Shown one piece after another: positions 61,455 to 64,000 of a stretch of 64,000 bases of DNA; within the stretch, counting starts at the first letter, position 1, and each line of letters starts with the position of its first letter. The stretch is taken from contig NC_012623.1 of the NCBI RefSeq assembly GCF_000022485.1, positions 2,258,501-2,322,500 of the forward strand, given 5' to 3'. Origin of the DNA: Sulfolobus islandicus Y.N.15.51 (GTDB taxonomy: Archaea; Thermoproteota; Thermoprotei_A; Sulfolobales; Sulfolobaceae). The notes beneath the pieces were generated by a model. That model saw only the letters and a list, made by a program, of their open reading frames with translations, did no database searches and had not been told where the DNA came from. The position numbers and the translations under genes were made by a program.

Positions 61455-63140
61455 ATGGCATTTGGTTATAGATTAGATAGGAACGCAGCAACCTTTAATT
61501 TATGGGCTCCCTATCAAAGAAACGTTAAGTTAAAGATACTAAATAAGGGAATTTATGAGATGGAAAGAGATGAGAAGGGATACTTCACCATTACGTTAAA
61601 TAACGTGAAAGTTGGTGATAGATATAAGTATATTTTAGATGACGGTAGTGAAGTGCCAGATCCGGCTTCAAGGTATCAGCCAGAGGGAGTTCATGGCCAT
61701 TCTGAAATTATTTCACTAGATTTTAAAGGGGATGATGAGAACGGTGTAAAGGTAAAAAGGGAAGATCTTATAATTTATGAACTTCATACAAGTACATTTA
61801 CATCAGAAGGTACTTTTGAAGGAGTGATAAAGAAGCTGGACTACTTAAAAGAACTTGGAGTAACTGCAATAGAAATAATGCCTATTGCACAGTTTCCAGG
61901 GAAAAAGGATTGGGGTTATGATGGAGTTTACTTGTACGCTGTACAGAACTCTTATGGAGGACCAATTGGGTTTAGAAATCTAGTAAATGAGGCTCATAAA
62001 CTCGGATTAGCGATAATATTAGACGTAGTTTATAACCACGTTGGGCCCGAAGGGAATTACATGGCCAAGTTAGGGCCCTATTTCTCAGAGAAATATAAAA
62101 CACCTTGGGGTTTAGCATTTAATTTTGACGATGCTGGAAGTGATGAAGTTAGAAAGTTCATACTAGAAAATGTTGAATATTGGATAAATGAGTCTCACGT
62201 TGATGGATTCAGACTTGATGCTGTTCACGCTATTATTGACAATTCTCCAAAACACATCTTAGAGGATATTGCTGATGTAGTCCACAAATATGGTAAGATT
62301 GTAATAACTGAGAGTGATTTAAATGATCCTAGAGTTGTTAATCCTAAGGAGAAATGTGGATATAATACTGATGCCCAGTGGGTAGATGATTTCCATCATG
62401 CAATCCATGCATTCTTAACTGGTGAGAGGCAAGGTTATTACAGTGATTTCGGTAGTCTAGATGACATAGTTAAATCATATAAAGAAGTCTTCGTATATGA
62501 TGGAAAGTACTCTAATTTTAGAAGAAAAACTCACGGAAAACCGATTGGTGATCTAGATGGTTGTAAGTTCGTAGTTTACATTCAAAATCACGATCAAGTT
62601 GGCAATAGGGGTGGAGGAGAGAGATTAATTAAACTAGTTGATAAGGAGAGTTATAAGATTGCTGCAGCACTCTACATGCTTTCACCATATATTCCGATGA
62701 TCTTTATGGGAGAGGAATACGGTGAGGAAAATCCGTTTTACTACTTTTCCGACTTTTCTGATCCTAAATTAATACAAGGGGTCAGGGAGGGTAGAAAAAG
62801 AGATAATGGTCAAGAGACTGATCCACAGTCAGACTCCACATTTAACGCCTCTAAATTAAGCTGGAAGGTAAATGATGACATTTTTTCATTTTACAAGACT
62901 TTAATAAAAATAAGGAAAGAATACGGTCTAGCCTGTAATAGGAAATTGACCGTTGAAAATGGCAATCATTGGTTAACTGTGAAAGGAAATGGATATTTAG
63001 TAGTTTACGTGTTTTCCCAATCGATAATTGAAATGAAATATAGGGGGACTCTAGTTTTATCCTCCAATAACTCTTTCCCATCACAAATTGCAGAGAATAA
63101 GTATAAATTAGAAAAGGGATTTGCTTTATATAAACTTTAG
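61455..63140 (+). CDS. treZ: Maltooligosyltrehalose trehalohydrolase
   Basis: 561 residues. An N-terminal beta domain (1-90) precedes the GH13 barrel: [13 protein letters not shown] (190-202), [10 protein letters not shown] with nucleophile D255, [10 protein letters not shown] with acid/base E286, and [10 protein letters not shown] with D380. These correspond to D252, E283 and D377 of the S. solfataricus enzyme as I recall it. It releases trehalose from maltooligosyltrehalose made by TreY. With treX next it forms the starch/glycogen-to-trehalose locus, which protects against heat and osmotic stress. The enzyme is cytosolic and looks complete. Confidence 0.95.
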   Translation: MAFGYRLDRNAATFNLWAPYQRNVKLKILNKGIYEMERDEKGYFTITLNNVKVGDRYKYILDDGSEVPDPASRYQPEGVHGHSEIISLDFKGDDENGVKVKREDLIIYELHTSTFTSEGTFEGVIKKLDYLKELGVTAIEIMPIAQFPGKKDWGYDGVYLYAVQNSYGGPIGFRNLVNEAHKLGLAIILDVVYNHVGPEGNYMAKLGPYFSEKYKTPWGLAFNFDDAGSDEVRKFILENVEYWINESHVDGFRLDAVHAIIDNSPKHILEDIADVVHKYGKIVITESDLNDPRVVNPKEKCGYNTDAQWVDDFHHAIHAFLTGERQGYYSDFGSLDDIVKSYKEVFVYDGKYSNFRRKTHGKPIGDLDGCKFVVYIQNHDQVGNRGGGERLIKLVDKESYKIAAALYMLSPYIPMIFMGEEYGEENPFYYFSDFSDPKLIQGVREGRKRDNGQETDPQSDSTFNASKLSWKVNDDIFSFYKTLIKIRKEYGLACNRKLTVENGNHWLTVKGNGYLVVYVFSQSIIEMKYRGTLVLSSNNSFPSQIAENKYKLEKGFALYKL

Positions 63141-63182
63141 GGCAAGAGAGTTTAAAAATTCCTATAAACGACTATACTTTAG

Positions 63183-63272
63183 ATGATAAGTAAAAACAAA
63201 ATTGATGAGGAAGAGAGAAGGAGAAGAGAAGAAGTTAAAAGGTTAGTAATACTCTTATCAATGTTAAGATAA
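63183..63272 (+). CDS. Tiny charged ORF between treZ and treX
   Basis: 29 residues (MISKNKIDEEERRRREEVKR then LVILLSMLR): a basic-acidic helix with a hydrophobic end. A TTTAAAAAT box at 63151-63159 lies about 25-32 bases before the ATG, the leaderless-promoter distance, which supports a real transcript. Function unknown; it could instead be a leader for treX. Confidence 0.35.
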   Translation: MISKNKIDEEERRRREEVKRLVILLSMLR

Positions 63273-63275
63273 AGG

Positions 63276-63285
63276 TTTTTTTAAA
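63276..63285 (+). promoter_or_regulatory. TATA-like box of treX
   Basis: A TTTTTTTAAA stretch lies 24-33 bases before the ATG at 63309. Confidence 0.4.
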
Positions 63286-63308
63286 CTCAAATAATAATAA
63301 ATATCACT

Positions 63309-64000
63309 ATGTCAGTATTCTTCAGAACTAGGGATAGACCTCTACGCCCTGGAGATCCATATCCATTAGGTTCAAATTGGATAGAAGATGAGGATGGAGT
63401 AAATTTTTCCTTATTCTCAGAGAATGCAGAAAAAGTTGAATTACTCCTTTATTCACAAACAAATCAAAAGTATCCAAAGGAGATAATAGAGGTTAAAAAC
63501 AGAACGGGAGATCTTTGGCATATATTAGTCCCAGGGCTGAGACCCGGGCAACTTTACGCATACAAGGTTTATGGTCCGTATAAACCGGCGTTAGGATTGA
63601 GATTTAATCCTAATAAGGTTTTAATAGACCCTTACGCTAAAGCCATAAATGGTAATGTGATTTGGAACGATGCAGTATTTGGTTATAAGATAGGAGACCA
63701 AAATCAAGATTTAAGCTATGACGAGAGGGATTCCAGCGAATATGTACCTAAAAGTGTTGTGATTAACCCATACTTTGAATGGGACGATGAGGATTTCATT
63801 AAGAGGAATAAGGTTCCATTAAAGGATACAGTAATTTATGAAGTTCACGTAAAAGGATTTACAAAACTTAGATTGGATTTGCCGGAAAACATAAGGGGAT
63901 CTTATGAAGGTTTAGCCTCAGAACAAATGATTAGCTATCTCAAAGATTTAGGGATTACTACTGTAGAATTAATGCCGGTTTTTCACTTCATTGATCAAAG
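63309..64000 (+). CDS. treX: Glycogen debranching enzyme, 5' part (window ends)
   Basis: The first 230 residues (MSVFFRTRDRPLRPGDPYPL...) of a GH13 isoamylase/GlgX-type enzyme are present. The N-terminal CBM48-like domain (GVNFSLFSENAEKVELLLYS, LRPGQLYAYKVYGPYKP, FNPNKVLIDPYAKAI) is complete, and the barrel starts at TVIYEVHVKGFTKL and TTVELMPVFHF. It cleaves alpha-1,6 branches of glycogen and feeds TreY/TreZ. The catalytic residues lie beyond the window. The start MSVFF differs slightly from the S. solfataricus enzyme I remember (MALFF). Confidence 0.95.
   Translation, partial: MSVFFRTRDRPLRPGDPYPLGSNWIEDEDGVNFSLFSENAEKVELLLYSQTNQKYPKEIIEVKNRTGDLWHILVPGLRPGQLYAYKVYGPYKPALGLRFNPNKVLIDPYAKAINGNVIWNDAVFGYKIGDQNQDLSYDERDSSEYVPKSVVINPYFEWDDEDFIKRNKVPLKDTVIYEVHVKGFTKLRLDLPENIRGSYEGLASEQMISYLKDLGITTVELMPVFHFIDQ

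Noticed and set aside
1-64000. CRISPR array
   Set aside because: I looked for regularly spaced direct repeats near the Cas3-like pair, the Csa3-like gene and the IS zones and saw none.
1-64000. tRNA or rRNA genes and virus attachment sites in tRNA genes
   Set aside because: No cloverleaf with T-loop and CCA-proximal features and no rRNA-like stretch was recognised; a tRNA scan was not possible.

Overview
The window looks like chromosomal DNA of a thermoacidophilic crenarchaeon of the Sulfolobus/Saccharolobus group. The reasons are low GC, leaderless genes with a TATA-like box 24-33 bases before the start codon, Opp-type sugar/peptide ABC transporters with Thr-rich binding proteins, an S53 acid protease, a trehalose locus (treZ, then treX cut by the window end) and a dense load of ISC-type insertion sequences. 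The TreX N-terminus resembles the S. solfataricus protein as I remember it but is not identical, so a sister species or strain is likely.

Layout. (1) 0-3.4 kb: a DUF973-like membrane gene (cut) and a nest of broken IS elements. (2) 3.5-7.8 kb: a frameshifted coiled-coil gene, a PIG-L deacetylase with a GT4 glycosyltransferase, a macro-domain protein and an archaeal P-loop ATPase. (3) 8.4-17.9 kb: remnants of one Opp-type transporter operon next to an intact second one (binding protein, two permeases, two ATPases and a missed 59-residue membrane protein). (4) 17.9-25.8 kb: a DUF871/MupG-like protein, AlaX, two proteins that look like a degenerate Cas3 helicase/HD pair, a GlmS-like protein without its glutaminase cysteine, an ABC exporter and a SLOG protein. 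(5) 25.8-35 kb: a probable sugar-acid/hydroxy-acid catabolic region (Ldh2-type dehydrogenase, split UxaA dehydratase, enolase-superfamily enzyme, FadR-type regulator, CitE-like lyase, thioesterase). It is interrupted by a Ni/Co permease gene whose 5' end was broken by an IS607/TnpB element. (6) 35-53.7 kb: an accessory zone of nested IS elements, decayed ATPases, a truncated PD-(D/E)XK protein, a ParA-like ATPase, a hydroxyacid dehydrogenase, a Csa3-like CARF regulator, two DUF1286-like pseudogenes sharing one frameshift, and a possible CARF-like remnant. (7) 53.7-64 kb: ordinary chromosome with a membrane protein, metallophosphoesterase-like protein, dienelactone hydrolase, S53 peptidase, TenA/PqqC-like protein, molybdenum hydroxylase large subunit, membrane protein, treZ and treX.

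Most notable points. (a) An AlaX - Cas3'-like - Cas3''-like operon in which the signature helicase and nuclease residues are altered, followed by a Cys-less GlmS. No cas adaptation genes or CRISPR array lie nearby. (b) Three copies of an ISH3/IS4-like transposon, each with a long inverted repeat straddling or abutting the transposase start codon, and each invaded by other elements. In one, two IS110 elements sit inside a single transposase gene. (c) Two near-identical IS256 copies of about 1.32 kb in opposite orientation, 47 kb apart. One carries a 5-base deletion, the other an IS5-type insertion with a TTAA duplication. (d) IS110 and IS607/TnpB elements whose non-coding ends contain hairpins suited to bridge RNA or omega RNA. 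Family calls rest on motifs and memory, with no database search.
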